Source: CBDAMZ01 sp965197375 (GTDB lineage: Bacteria; Acidobacteriota; Vicinamibacteria; Vicinamibacterales; UBA8438). From it: DNA of 64,000 bases. Shown one piece after another: positions 8,968 to 17,381 of the stretch. Made by a program: the position numbers and the translations under genes. The notes under the pieces are model-generated. The model made no database searches and had not been told where the DNA came from. It was given only the letters and a program-made list of their open reading frames with translations. Numbering within the stretch: position 1 is the first letter of the stretch; each line of letters starts with the position of its first letter. The stretch lies in assembly GCA_965197375.1 (NCBI GenBank), contig CBDAMZ010000010.1, forward strand, positions 682,001-746,000. Direction: 5' to 3'.

Positions 8968-9759
8968 TCAGCACTCCAGTTCGGCGCGAAACACGGTCAC
9001 CGCCTGACCCGAAAGCCGCACGCGGTCGCTGACGACTCGCACACGGACCACGCCGCCACGCGCAGATGCCTGATACGCGGTGAACTCGTCCCGTTGAAGG
9101 CGTCGCTGCCAGAACGGACCGAGACAGCAATGTGCCGAACCCGTCACCGGATCTTCGTCGATGCCTGCCGCCGGCGCAAAAAAGCGTGAGACAAAGTCGA
9201 ATTCGTCTGACGTGGCCCGGCTCGTGACGATGATCCCACGGGGCGAGATCCGCCGCAGCAGAGCGACATCCGGCGTCAACCGCCGGACCGTCGCTTCGGA
9301 GTCGACCTCGATGAGATAGTCGAATCGGTTCCGCCCGATGTAGCAAGGCCTGACCCCTAACGCCTCGACGAGGCCGCGGGGCGGGGCAACGGGCTCGTCC
9401 ACTTCGGCCGGACAATCCAGTTCAATCCAGGCGCCGCGCGAGGCGGCCGTAAGTAGGCCTGATCGCGTCTCGAAGCGCGCGCTGGACGTCCGGTCCAGGT
9501 GGCCCTCCTCCCACAGCACGTGTGCGCTGGCAAGGGTCGCGTGCCCGCACAGGTCGACCTCGACGACCGGCGTGAACCATCGAAGCGAAAAATTTCCGGA
9601 CGGCCGACGGCATAGAAAGGCCGTCTCAGACACGTTCATCTCGCGAGCCACGTTCTGCATCCAGCGGTCATTGTGTTCATGGGGTGCCGCCGGTAAAAGA
9701 CACACCCCAGCCGGATTGCCCGAAAAGGGCGTGTCTGTGAAGGCATCAACCTGCATCAT
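8968..9759 (-). CDS. PhzF-family isomerase-like protein
   Basis: Member of the PhzF/YddE family with a diaminopimelate-epimerase fold, about 263 residues. It begins MMQVDAFTDTPFSGNPAGVC, the family signature, includes the conserved acidic region MNVSETAFL (catalytic Glu) and the CGHATLASAHVL motif, and later DPVTGSAHCCL. Substrates of most members are unknown; this one lies outside any phenazine cluster. The ATG at 9759 is chosen because a GGGAG sequence sits five bases upstream. The open frame continues to 9816 without homology. An EamA-transporter remnant lies directly upstream. Confidence 0.88.
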   Translation of the reverse strand: MMQVDAFTDTPFSGNPAGVCLLPAAPHEHNDRWMQNVAREMNVSETAFLCRRPSGNFSLRWFTPVVEVDLCGHATLASAHVLWEEGHLDRTSSARFETRSGLLTAASRGAWIELDCPAEVDEPVAPPRGLVEALGVRPCYIGRNRFDYLIEVDSEATVRRLTPDVALLRRISPRGIIVTSRATSDEFDFVSRFFAPAAGIDEDPVTGSAHCCLGPFWQRRLQRDEFTAYQASARGGVVRVRVVSDRVRLSGQAVTVFRAELEC

Positions 9760-10165
9760 CTTCACTCCCACGACAGTTCCCTTCGTCTGATTTGGTCCAA
9801 CGATCGGTCCACCCACAAAGCGCTTCCGCTAGTTGCTCGCTCCGCGTCGACACAGTAGTCCCCGGGAGCGTAACCGAGAACAGCAGCACGGTCGCCGCGA
9901 TCACCAAGCGGAGGACGTTAAACACAAACGGTTGGATTTCCACGAGTGACACCTTCACGATCGAGAAGTTGCTGATCCAAATAGTTACTAGCGGCAACAA
10001 CAACACGTCGACCGTCGTGAACCTTAAACGCGTGCAGCTCGTAGCGAAGTCGGACTCGTTAGCCCAGGCTAGGTTCGTGCCGAGTGGCCGTTTAATACGC
10101 GCAAGCAAGATCGTTGCAGTCCATTGCTTCAATGTTGAAACGTTTGTTATCATTGGTTGATTCAT
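9746..10165 (-). pseudogene. Remnant of an EamA/DMT-family transporter
   Basis: The minus-strand frame from ATG 10165 contains a stretch that resembles the first two helices of EamA (drug/metabolite) transporters: LPLVTIWISNFSIVKVSLVE and IQPFVFNVLRLVIAATVLL, comparable to the family pattern WGSNFVVIK...LRFLLAA. After this the reading becomes unlike the family and runs into the start of the PhzF gene, so over 200 residues of a normal ten-helix protein are absent. The region is noticeably less GC-rich than its neighbours. Most likely a deletion remnant. Alternatively a spurious frame; the match was judged by eye. Confidence 0.5.
10124..10153 (+). promoter_or_regulatory. Candidate promoter of the ATP synthase Fo cluster
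   Basis: TTGCTT at 10124-10129 and TATCAT at 10148-10153 are separated by 18 bases, upstream of atpZ. The -10 matches consensus at five of six positions and the -35 at four. It lies within the EamA remnant, so that DNA may now act as the atp promoter region. Prediction by eye only. Confidence 0.35.
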
Positions 10166-10244
10166 CTGCCTCGGGAGGCGGTGGTTGTGCCCCTGCTTTT
10201 TGGGACAGCGGACGGCATTCGGCCAGCCACCGGCGGTGGTTTGC

Positions 10245-10487
10245 ATGCCCGATGAGCGTGAGCTGTTCCTGGCGAGATCCCTGCAGCACCTGCAAGACAA
10301 TATTCGCAGAGCAGGACCGGCGGCAACGGCCAGCTACACGCTGAGCGGCGCCATCCTGCTGCTGGGCGCAGGTGGTTATCTAGTCGATCGCTGGCGGGGC
10401 ACGTCTCCGTGGTTCCTGCTGGCAGGATTGCTCGCGGGGATCGTCGTCGGCTTTTACCACCTAGCGAAGACGGTCTGGAAGCCATGA
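10245..10487 (+). CDS. atpZ: AtpZ/AtpI-family ATP synthase accessory protein
   Basis: Small membrane protein (80 residues) of the F0F1-ATPase gene-1 type. Two hydrophobic helices (YTLSGAILLLGAGGYLVD and PWFLLAGLLAGIVVGFYHL) flank the conserved DRWRGTSPW segment. Members help assemble the c-ring or carry divalent cations. The ATG at 10245 (MPDERELF) is preferred over the GTG at 10185, as the latter's extra residues look non-homologous. It begins the Fo cluster and is followed three bases later by the next gene. Confidence 0.8.
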   Translation: MPDERELFLARSLQHLQDNIRRAGPAATASYTLSGAILLLGAGGYLVDRWRGTSPWFLLAGLLAGIVVGFYHLAKTVWKP

Positions 10488-10490
10488 ACG

Positions 10491-10844
10491 ATGAAGACCG
10501 TCTTGTGCATGACCGCGGGTTGTACGATTTCGTGGGCACTTGTCACCGCAATCTTCGCGCCACAGGCCGGACTCGAAGTGCTGTTGGGGATGATCGCGCC
10601 GCTGGCGGTGGCGATCGTAACGCTGGTGCTGGTGGAACGGACATACAGACGCGACCCAAGGCAACTGACGCGCCTGATGATCACGGCGTTCGTGAGCAAG
10701 CTGGTCCTGTTCGGTGTTTACCTGACGATCGTCATCGGCGTCTTCTCGCTCAAGGCGTTCCCGTTTATCGTCAGCTTCGTCACCTATTTTGTGGTACTGC
10801 ATTTCATGGAAGCTGTTCGCTTGCGCCGCCTCTTTTCGGGATAA
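10491..10844 (+). CDS. atpI: ATP synthase subunit I-like membrane protein
   Basis: Hydrophobic protein of 117 residues with about four transmembrane segments (ISWALVTAIF, LLGMIAPLAVAIVTLVLVE, MITAFVSKLVLFGVYLTIVI, PFIVSFVTYFVVLHFMEAV). Position directly before atpB and helix pattern identify it as the AtpI/subunit I type, a chaperone of c-ring assembly. Sequence conservation in this family is weak, so the assignment leans on context. Its stop lies about 50 bases before the atpB start. Confidence 0.68.
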   Translation: MKTVLCMTAGCTISWALVTAIFAPQAGLEVLLGMIAPLAVAIVTLVLVERTYRRDPRQLTRLMITAFVSKLVLFGVYLTIVIGVFSLKAFPFIVSFVTYFVVLHFMEAVRLRRLFSG

Positions 10845-10893
10845 GGTGGGCCCGGCACGGGCAGCCGCGCGACTGAACCACGACACGGCAACT

Positions 10894-11847
10894 ATGCAGC
10901 AACCCCCTGAACGAGCCGAGACTCACGCCGAACCGGCAGTCGCGCATACCACTGAGCACGCCGAGGGATTTAATGCTGGCGAGACGATCATCGATCACGT
11001 CGCCAACAGCGGACACGATCACCCGATCATCCACCTGCCCGCGGTGCTAGGCGTCGATTTCTCGGTCACAAAGCACGTCCTCATGCTCTGGTTGGTCGCG
11101 ACCTTTGTGTTTATCGCGGTGACCTGGCCGATCAGGCGCTACCTCAATCAGGAACGCCAGATTCCATCGGGGTTCATGAACGCCCTGGAGTTCGTTGTGC
11201 AGTTTATCCGCGACTCCGTCGTGCTCCCGAACGTGGGTCAGACGTTCGTCATGGCCTGGACCCCGCTGATCCTGACGGTTTTCGCGTTCATCCTCGCCGC
11301 CAACGCGATCGGCTTGATCCCGATATTCGAGGTGATTGGTCTGACCGACCATTTCCTCCTGCATACGGATGAAGACTCGTTTATCAAGCGGGTGCTTCAC
11401 GGAGGCTCGACCGCAACGGCCAACTTTAACGTCACCGCCGCGCTCGCCAGTATCACGTTCGTGTCGATCATCGTTGCAGGCGCAAAAACGCACGGGTTTT
11501 TCCAGCATTGTAAAAACCTCGTACCGCACGGGCTCGCCTGGCCGCTCTATATCATCTTGATCCCGATCGAGGTCATGGGGATGTTCGTCAAGCCGTTCGC
11601 CCTGACCATGCGACTGGCAGCAAACATGACGGGGGGGCATATCGCGATTTTAGCGGTCCTGTCGTTCGTCTTCATCTTCAACGGCCTATATGGTGCGTTT
11701 GCTGGGGTTGGTGTCGGGCTGTTTGTTGGGCTTCCGCTCGCCGTAGGTATTTCGGCCTTAGAGATCATCGTCGTATTTGTTCAGGCGTATGTCTTTACAT
11801 TGTTGACGGCCGTCTTTATCGGGATGGCCATTCACGCACACCATTAG
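10894..11847 (+). CDS. atpB: ATP synthase Fo subunit a
   Basis: Stator channel subunit of the F-type ATP synthase, 317 residues from ATG 10894. The essential helix contains FALTMRLAANMTGGHIAIL, with the invariant arginine that faces the c-ring carboxylate. The C-terminus has the ALEIIVVFVQAYVFTLL helix typical of AtpB. A His-rich N-terminal tail (EHAEGF, NSGHDHPIIH) precedes the first membrane helix. An upstream GTG at 10789 overlaps the previous gene and adds only non-homologous residues. Works with subunits c and b encoded just downstream. Confidence 0.95.
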   Translation: MQQPPERAETHAEPAVAHTTEHAEGFNAGETIIDHVANSGHDHPIIHLPAVLGVDFSVTKHVLMLWLVATFVFIAVTWPIRRYLNQERQIPSGFMNALEFVVQFIRDSVVLPNVGQTFVMAWTPLILTVFAFILAANAIGLIPIFEVIGLTDHFLLHTDEDSFIKRVLHGGSTATANFNVTAALASITFVSIIVAGAKTHGFFQHCKNLVPHGLAWPLYIILIPIEVMGMFVKPFALTMRLAANMTGGHIAILAVLSFVFIFNGLYGAFAGVGVGLFVGLPLAVGISALEIIVVFVQAYVFTLLTAVFIGMAIHAHH

Positions 11848-11876
11848 TGAAAATCCACGATATGGAGGTGACCTAA

Positions 11877-12101
11877 ATGGAAGGGCTTCAGTATTTCGGT
11901 GCAGCATTGGGTCTCGGGCTAATCGTTATCGGCGCTGGCGTTGGCATAGGCAAGTTCGCCGCAGCGGCGGCTGACGGCATCGCCCGGCAGCCGAGTGCCG
12001 CGGATAAGATCACAGCTGCCATAAACCTACCTCTTTTTCTTCTCGAAGGGGTGGCAATCATCGCTGAAGTCGTCGTGCTGCTCGTCGTGTTGACTACATG
12101 A
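11877..12101 (+). CDS. atpE: ATP synthase Fo subunit c
   Basis: Proteolipid hairpin of 74 residues. Helix 1 has the GIGKFAAAAADGIARQP pattern ending in the conserved polar loop ARQP. Helix 2 carries the ion-binding carboxylate Glu57 (LPLFLLEG). The position that is Gln in sodium-type rings is Ile24, so proton coupling is likely. Unusual: a second glutamate (Glu64, IIAE) seven residues after the first lies on the same helix face within the membrane. The gene has an AGGTGA-type ribosome-binding site just before ATG 11877. Confidence 0.95.
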   Translation: MEGLQYFGAALGLGLIVIGAGVGIGKFAAAAADGIARQPSAADKITAAINLPLFLLEGVAIIAEVVVLLVVLTT

Positions 12102-12154
12102 GGCGGTCGGCGAACCGATGTGCTGAGTTCCCGTGCTCATAGGGAGAACATGGC

Positions 12155-12661
12155 ATGGACAATCTCTTAGTGCAGCCAGATCCGGGACTGTTCATCTGGA
12201 CCATCCTGACGTTTCTGGTGCTTCTTGGGCTGCTAGCAAAATTTGCGTGGAGACCACTGCTCCAAGCATTGGACCGTCGCCAAGAGATGATCCGTCAGTC
12301 ACTGGACGATGCTGAGCAAGCAAAGCAGGAGCTCAATCGGATCCAGCAGACATCGGCGGACATCATCACCAAGGCCAAAGCCCAGGCTGATGACATCATC
12401 ACAAACACCCGCTCGGATGCCGCTAAGCTCAGAGAAAAATTGAGGCAACAGGCGCAAACAGAGGCGCAGGCGACCGTGCGGAACGCCGAGCACCAGATTC
12501 AGCTCGAGACCGAGCGCGCACTCACACAAATCCGGCAGCAGGTGGTGGACCTGTCGCTGATGATCGCCTCCAAACTGATCAGACGCAACCTCACCAAGGC
12601 AGACAACGAAGCGTTAATCGACGAAGCGCTCAGACAGGTAGAGGCCCAGCAGACACAGTAG
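12155..12661 (+). CDS. atpF: ATP synthase Fo subunit b
   Basis: Peripheral stalk subunit, 168 residues. One N-terminal membrane helix (LFIWTILTFLVLLGLLAKFA) is followed by WRPLLQALDRRQEMIRQSLD and a long Glu/Gln/Ala-rich coiled coil. The C-terminal part (LSLMIASKLIRRNLTKADNE) binds the delta subunit in homologues. It is the last gene of this cluster: delta, alpha, gamma, beta and epsilon genes, which normally follow, are absent here. Confidence 0.94.
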   Translation: MDNLLVQPDPGLFIWTILTFLVLLGLLAKFAWRPLLQALDRRQEMIRQSLDDAEQAKQELNRIQQTSADIITKAKAQADDIITNTRSDAAKLREKLRQQAQTEAQATVRNAEHQIQLETERALTQIRQQVVDLSLMIASKLIRRNLTKADNEALIDEALRQVEAQQTQ

Positions 12662-12753
12662 CGTCGCTGGCCCCGGTACACGCCCGTTCTGTACCGCGTA
12701 TACTGCATGAGCGGACGGGACCCGCGCCGGATCTCAAAAACCAGGGGGGTTGA

Positions 12754-12867
12754 ATGGCACCTATGGACCGCGTGTCTCACCAGCCCCCTTTGAAGCACCT
12801 GCGCGAGCAAGGGCCACGCGGTCGAAATCATGACGGCGTGCGGGTGCATCTTCCGCGCATAACGTAA
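12754..12867 (+). CDS. Possible small ORF of 37 codons
   Basis: ATG 12754 follows a run of G bases (12744-12749) at plausible ribosome-binding distance, and the frame ends in a TAA (12865-12867) that overlaps the ribosome-binding site of the next gene. The product would be basic and rich in Arg/His/Pro (MAPMDRVSHQPPLKHLRE...). It matches nothing I recognise and could be chance or a leader peptide. Confidence 0.2.
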   Translation: MAPMDRVSHQPPLKHLREQGPRGRNHDGVRVHLPRIT

Positions 12868-12874
12868 GGAGCGC

Positions 12875-13456
12875 ATGGTGCAAAAGCAGGCCACCACGTC
12901 CCGCCGGAAGATTGCCGCAGCGGCCGGTGTGGCCCTCCTCGCGGCAGTGGGAGTCCTACTGGTGGCGGTCCTGCCGGCGGAATACGGTCTCGATCCGCTC
13001 GGAACTGGGCGAGCGCTCGGGTTGTTGGCTCTGGCACAGGCTCGCCCGATTACGTCTGAGTCTGGCGAATATCGCCTCGACTCAGCTGAGCTCGTGCTGC
13101 GGCCGACCGAATGGGTTGAATACACGTACCGACTCGAGGAAGGTTCAAGCATGCTGTTTTCGTGGCAGGCGACCAGCACCGTCAGCTATAACTTTCACAG
13201 CCAGCCTGATGGGGCGCCACCCGGGTACGCAGAGAGTTTCGACGCACAGGAAAACGATCACGCACATGGAACGTATACGTCACCGTTTTCAGGTATTCAC
13301 GGCTGGTACTGGGAAAACACAGGAACGGACGACGCGACGATCACGTTCACCACAGCGGGCTTCTACAGCGCCGCTCAAGAATCTCGCCATCGCGTAAGTG
13401 GTTTTCATGCGCTCACCGATCCAAGTGGGAACACGATTCACGATGTGACGAGATAA
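12875..13456 (+). CDS. Single-helix membrane-anchor protein of unknown function
   Basis: Protein of 193 residues. A basic N-terminus is followed by one membrane helix (AAAAGVALLAAVGVLLVAVL) and the conserved PAEYGLDPLGTGRALGL segment seen in proteins annotated only as 'transmembrane anchor'. The C-terminal two thirds looks like a beta-rich soluble domain with many aromatic residues (LFSWQATSTVSYNFHSQPDG, FSGIHGWYWENTGTDDA), probably periplasmic. ATG 12875 has TAAGGA four bases upstream. No function is known to me. It sits between atpF and hflK without clear operon ties. Confidence 0.7.
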   Translation: MVQKQATTSRRKIAAAAGVALLAAVGVLLVAVLPAEYGLDPLGTGRALGLLALAQARPITSESGEYRLDSAELVLRPTEWVEYTYRLEEGSSMLFSWQATSTVSYNFHSQPDGAPPGYAESFDAQENDHAHGTYTSPFSGIHGWYWENTGTDDATITFTTAGFYSAAQESRHRVSGFHALTDPSGNTIHDVTR

Positions 13457-13835
13457 GCAATGCTCAGCCGGACACGTAGGAGACCACCTCGGACCTCCCA
13501 TTGACCTCGAGCACGCCTTGGGTTACCGCCCAACGCAGTGCTGTGAATGGTGGCTTGATCCTGATACCATCAGAGCCGCGGCTGTTGTTTGCGACGTCTT
13601 CGTCTGAATTCATGAGCGCGACGGTCGCGATCGACGGACTACCTGGGCACACATCACCGCAGCCGGCTCTGGTTCTAAGTGAGGGTTGTACGTGTGCACA
13701 CCCGCACGGCGCACGTCCACGCGATTCCCAGAGCAGAGCGGGCATCATCCGCTACGCGTTTGCGACCGGTCAACAAAAACACTACTGTGGTAACCGAGCG
13801 GCCTGGCGCCAGTCACATCCCAGGAGGAGATTCCC
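13457..13835 (+). other. Non-coding or unassigned stretch before hflK
   Basis: About 380 bases without a convincing gene. Frames open on both strands (minus 13464-13748; plus 13501-13857), but neither gives a recognisable protein, and the plus frame overlaps the hflK start out of frame. The 3' end holds a strong AGGAGG-type ribosome-binding site for hflK. A remnant gene cannot be excluded. Confidence 0.5.
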
Positions 13836-14843
13836 ATGGAAGACAATCCCATCATAGATTTCAGGCGCATGAACATCCCCCAAGTGCCACGGAGCACGCT
13901 CACCACCGGTCTGGCCGTGGCCCTCGGGGTATTTGTTTTATTTAGCACGCTGTACCAGGTCCAGCCAGAAGAAGTTGGTGTCGTGCTCCGCTTCGGTCAG
14001 TACGTGCGGTCTACTGAACCCGGTCTGCGAGTCAAGTGGCCACTTGTCGAAACAGTGCTAAAGGTGCCGGTGCAACGGCAGCTGAAGCAGGAGTTCGGAT
14101 TCCGAACCGTGGAGGCCGGCATCCAAACGCAGTACACGATTGGAGACCGTGGCTTCGCGGGTGAAGCAATCATGCTCACCGGCGATCTCAATGTGGCCGT
14201 CGTCGAGTGGATCGTGCAGTACCGAATCTCCGACCCATATCTCTACCTGTTTAAGGTCCGCAACCTCGAAGACACGTTCCGAGCGATGAACGAGGCGGTC
14301 ATGCGCGAGGTGGTCGGCGATCGGACGGTAACTGAGGTCGTAACCATTGGACGCCAGGATATCGAGGCACGTGTTGGGGTGCGGCTTCAGGATCTGGCTA
14401 ATCAATACGAGATGGGCATCACGATCGACCAGGTGGTACTGCAGGATGTTAACCCCCCCGACCCTGTGAAGCCGTCGTGGGACGAAGTCAGCCAGGCACA
14501 GCAGCAACGCGACCGAATGATCAACGAAGCGCAGGCTGAATTTAACCGCGTCATTCCACGCGCCCGTGGCGAAGCACAACAGGCCGTGCTACAGGCTGAA
14601 GGGTATGCCCTCGACCGGATAAACCGTGCAGAGGGGGACGCGACCCGCTTCATCGCGATCCACAACGAATACCGACGTGCCCCAGAGGTAACCCGGCGCC
14701 GGCTTTATCTCGAAACGATGCAGCGAATACTGCCAAAGATCGGGCGAAAATTATATATCGACAAGGACGCGACCGGCGTGCTGCCCCTGTTGTCACTCGA
14801 CAACATCGGGGTACAACGCCCAACCGCTGGAGGTACCCAGTGA
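13836..14843 (+). CDS. hflK: HflK, SPFH-domain regulator of FtsH protease
   Basis: Membrane-anchored SPFH/band-7 protein of 335 residues that with HflC forms a cage around FtsH. One N-terminal helix (LAVALGVFVLFSTLYQVQP) is followed by EEVGVVLRFGQYVRSTEPGL and KWPLVETVLKVPVQ, both typical of HflK, then the long Ala/Glu/Arg-rich coiled coil (RARGEAQQAVLQAEGYALDR). The start ATG 13836 has an excellent AGGAGGAG site. Its stop overlaps the hflC start by four bases, so the pair is translationally coupled. No ftsH is in the window. Confidence 0.93.
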   Translation: MEDNPIIDFRRMNIPQVPRSTLTTGLAVALGVFVLFSTLYQVQPEEVGVVLRFGQYVRSTEPGLRVKWPLVETVLKVPVQRQLKQEFGFRTVEAGIQTQYTIGDRGFAGEAIMLTGDLNVAVVEWIVQYRISDPYLYLFKVRNLEDTFRAMNEAVMREVVGDRTVTEVVTIGRQDIEARVGVRLQDLANQYEMGITIDQVVLQDVNPPDPVKPSWDEVSQAQQQRDRMINEAQAEFNRVIPRARGEAQQAVLQAEGYALDRINRAEGDATRFIAIHNEYRRAPEVTRRRLYLETMQRILPKIGRKLYIDKDATGVLPLLSLDNIGVQRPTAGGTQ

Positions 14844-15769
14844 ACCGCTCACGTATGATCCAGATTGCCGTTGCCCTCGGAATCATCACGCTGCTCGGAC
14901 AGTCAGCCTACACCGTCAGTGAAACGGAGCAGGTAATCATCACTCAGTTCGGCGAACCGGTCGGCACTCCAGTCATATTACCCGGCCTACACTTCAAGAT
15001 CCCGTTCATCCAACGGATAAACGTCTTCGAGAAGCGATTCCTAGAATGGGACGGCAACCCCAACCAGGTGCCAACCAGAGATAGGCGATTCATTTGGGTA
15101 GATACTTACGCCAGGTGGCGGATTACCGACCCGTTACTGTTTTTTCAGCGGCTACGAGACGAGCGGGGCGCACAATCCAGGCTCGACGACATTCTCGACG
15201 GTGAGACACGGAACGCCGTGGCGCGTCACAATCTGATCGAGCTGGTGCGCAGCACCAATCGAAACGCCGAGGATGTGCAGATCGAGTCCGACGAAGAAGC
15301 GGTTATTCTCGAGAAGCTTGAACGAGGGCGACAGGAGATCACGCGTGAAATTCTAGAGACAGCCGCCGGTCGAACGCAGGACCTCGGCATCGAGCTCCTG
15401 GATCTACGCCTCAAGCGCATTAACTACGTCGAAGAGGTCCAACAGGACGTGTTCGCCAGGATGATTGCCGAGCGCCAACGGATCGCTGAAGAATTCCGTT
15501 CAGAAGGCCAAGGTGAAGCAGCCCGGATTGACGGCGAACGCGAACGTGAGCTGGCGCAGATCACGTCCGAAGCATATCGCGTGGCGGAAGAGCTTCGTGG
15601 CGTAGCTGATGCAGAAGTGACCGGAATCTACGCCGGAGCGTACAACAGAGACTCCGACTTCTACGCTTTTGTTAAGTCGCTCGAGACGTACGAAGAAACT
15701 ATGGATCCGTCGACCTTCTTCATTCTGGGCACTGACAGCGAGCTACTCAGGTTTCTAGAAAATCCGTAG
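14840..15769 (+). CDS. hflC: HflC, SPFH-domain partner of HflK
   Basis: Second subunit of the HflKC complex, 309 residues, GTG start inside the hflK stop. An N-terminal membrane helix (IQIAVALGIITLLGQSAYTV) leads to TEQVIITQFGEPVGTPVI and PGLHFKIPFIQRINVFEKR, the HflC signature. The alpha-helical region ends in EETMDPSTFFILGTDSELLRFL, typical of the family C-terminus. A GC-rich hairpin follows the stop. Confidence 0.93.
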   Translation: MNRSRMIQIAVALGIITLLGQSAYTVSETEQVIITQFGEPVGTPVILPGLHFKIPFIQRINVFEKRFLEWDGNPNQVPTRDRRFIWVDTYARWRITDPLLFFQRLRDERGAQSRLDDILDGETRNAVARHNLIELVRSTNRNAEDVQIESDEEAVILEKLERGRQEITREILETAAGRTQDLGIELLDLRLKRINYVEEVQQDVFARMIAERQRIAEEFRSEGQGEAARIDGERERELAQITSEAYRVAEELRGVADAEVTGIYAGAYNRDSDFYAFVKSLETYEETMDPSTFFILGTDSELLRFLENP

Positions 15770-15775
15770 GCCGTA

Positions 15776-15799
15776 CCCGGGGGCGAGCCGCTCCCCGGG
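15776..15799 (+). terminator. Hairpin after hflC
   Basis: CCCGGGG (15776-15782) and CCCCGGG (15793-15799) form a perfect 7-bp stem with a 10-base loop, six bases after the hflC stop. No U-run follows, so it is at most an imperfect terminator or an RNA 3'-end stabiliser. It lies between convergent hflC and nuoN. Confidence 0.4.
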
Positions 15800-15905
15800 C
15801 GGCCGCCTTCACAGCAACGCTGGGACCGAACCAGCCGGGGTTCGTGCCTCGATTTGTGAAGAAAACCCCGAGACGTGGACGGTGCTTACCGGCAAGTGTA
15901 GATGC

Positions 15906-17381
15906 TCAGCGGAGGGCGGCAGCTGTTGAGGCCGCCCCGCCGAGCGCTTGCGCGGCGGTCTGAGCCTGCTCGAACAGCGCTTGCGGATACACCCCAAAGA
16001 GTACCGTCCCAACGACGGCAACCGTCAAGGCAACCGCCATGGCCGGACTTGTCCGGACCGCCGACCCAAGCGTCTCGTCCTTGATCCACATGAAGACGAC
16101 AACCCTGATGTAGTAGAAGAGGGAGATAGCGCTGTTCACTACGCCGATCACGGCGAGTGAGACAAACCCCGCATCGATCGCGGCACCAAACACCCAGACC
16201 TTCCCCATGAATCCGGCGGTTGGCGGAATGCCGCCTAGCGATAGCATGAACACCAACATCGCAATCGCCGAAACCGGGCTTCGGAAGTACAGCCCACTCA
16301 TGTCCTTGAGCTCATCCCCAACCACATCGCGCCGCCGTAGCATCGTGACCACCGCGAACGCGCCGAGCTGCATGAAAAGATACACCCACAAATAGACGAG
16401 TGTGGCGGTAATGCCCCGTTCCGTCCCGGCCACGACACCGATCAACACATAGCCGGCGTGAGCAATCGACGAGTACGCCAGCATCCTCTTGATGTTGCTC
16501 TGCGTGAGCGCCGCGATGTTCCCGACGGTCATCGTGGCAACCGCTAGCACCCAGAACAGCACCTGCCAGTCTGGCATCAGCGTTTCGAGCCCCACAAAGA
16601 AAATTCTGAGGAGCATCGCAAAGGACGCAGCTTTCGACCCGACGGACAGAAAGGCGGTGACCGGCGTGGGGGCGCCTTCGTACACGTCCGGCGCCCACAT
16701 GTGGAACGGCACGGCGGCGATTTTGAATCCCATGCCGGCACCCACGAGGATGATCGCCAAGGCCAGCAGTAAGGTGGTCTCCTCACCGGCGATTATCGCG
16801 GCGATCTCTTGCAGTTTAGTCGTCCCGGTGACACCGTAGAGAATCGACATCCCATACAGCAGGATACCGAGCGAGAACGCCCCGAGCAGGAAATACTTAA
16901 CCGCTGCCTCATTCGACCTTGGATTGGGCTTCAAATGCCCGGCCAGAATGTAGAACGAGATCGCCATCGTCTCGAGTCCGATAAACAGCGTGATGAGGTC
17001 AACACCACTGGCCATGAACATCATGCCCAGCGTGGCGCACAGGATTAGAAAGTAGTACTCACCAGCACGGACTCCTTCGACCCTGAGGTATTGCGCCGAC
17101 ATCATGACGGTCACGATGGCCGAGAGCAGGAAGATTCCTTTAAAAAACCACGCGAAGCCATCAATCGCCAGCAACCCCTGCGAGGCCATGACGTTGACCC
17201 CTGTGAACGACACGACAAAAAGACCGCTGACAATAATGGTACCTACTGTTAACCCGAACATCAGCCCATCACGGCGCGGGAAGATTACATCGGCCGCCAA
17301 CACAAGCAACGCCCCGGCCGTAAGCACGAGTTCGGGCAAGATGTAATAGAAATCGCTGAACGTAAAGCCGAGTGCTTCCAT
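15906..17381 (-). CDS. nuoN: NADH-quinone oxidoreductase subunit N
   Basis: Antiporter-like proton-pumping subunit of complex I, 491 residues and some 14 membrane helices. Typical blocks are seen: GLETMAISFYILAGHLKPN (key Glu of the family), AVPFHMWAPDVYEGAPTPVTA (conserved His/Asp region) and LAYSSIAHAGYVLIGV. Last gene of the minus-strand nuo operon; its start follows the nuoM stop directly. Confidence 0.95.
   Translation of the reverse strand: MEALGFTFSDFYYILPELVLTAGALLVLAADVIFPRRDGLMFGLTVGTIIVSGLFVVSFTGVNVMASQGLLAIDGFAWFFKGIFLLSAIVTVMMSAQYLRVEGVRAGEYYFLILCATLGMMFMASGVDLITLFIGLETMAISFYILAGHLKPNPRSNEAAVKYFLLGAFSLGILLYGMSILYGVTGTTKLQEIAAIIAGEETTLLLALAIILVGAGMGFKIAAVPFHMWAPDVYEGAPTPVTAFLSVGSKAASFAMLLRIFFVGLETLMPDWQVLFWVLAVATMTVGNIAALTQSNIKRMLAYSSIAHAGYVLIGVVAGTERGITATLVYLWVYLFMQLGAFAVVTMLRRRDVVGDELKDMSGLYFRSPVSAIAMLVFMLSLGGIPPTAGFMGKVWVFGAAIDAGFVSLAVIGVVNSAISLFYYIRVVVFMWIKDETLGSAVRTSPAMAVALTVAVVGTVLFGVYPQALFEQAQTAAQALGGAASTAAALR

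Noticed and set aside
12499..13179. Open frame of 226 codons on the minus strand
   Set aside because: It spans parts of atpF and the anchor gene in antisense and looks like low-complexity Arg/Ser sequence.
13464..13748. Minus-strand frame of 94 codons before hflK
   Set aside because: No family recognised; a resemblance to a peptidase C-terminus was considered but no motif could be matched.
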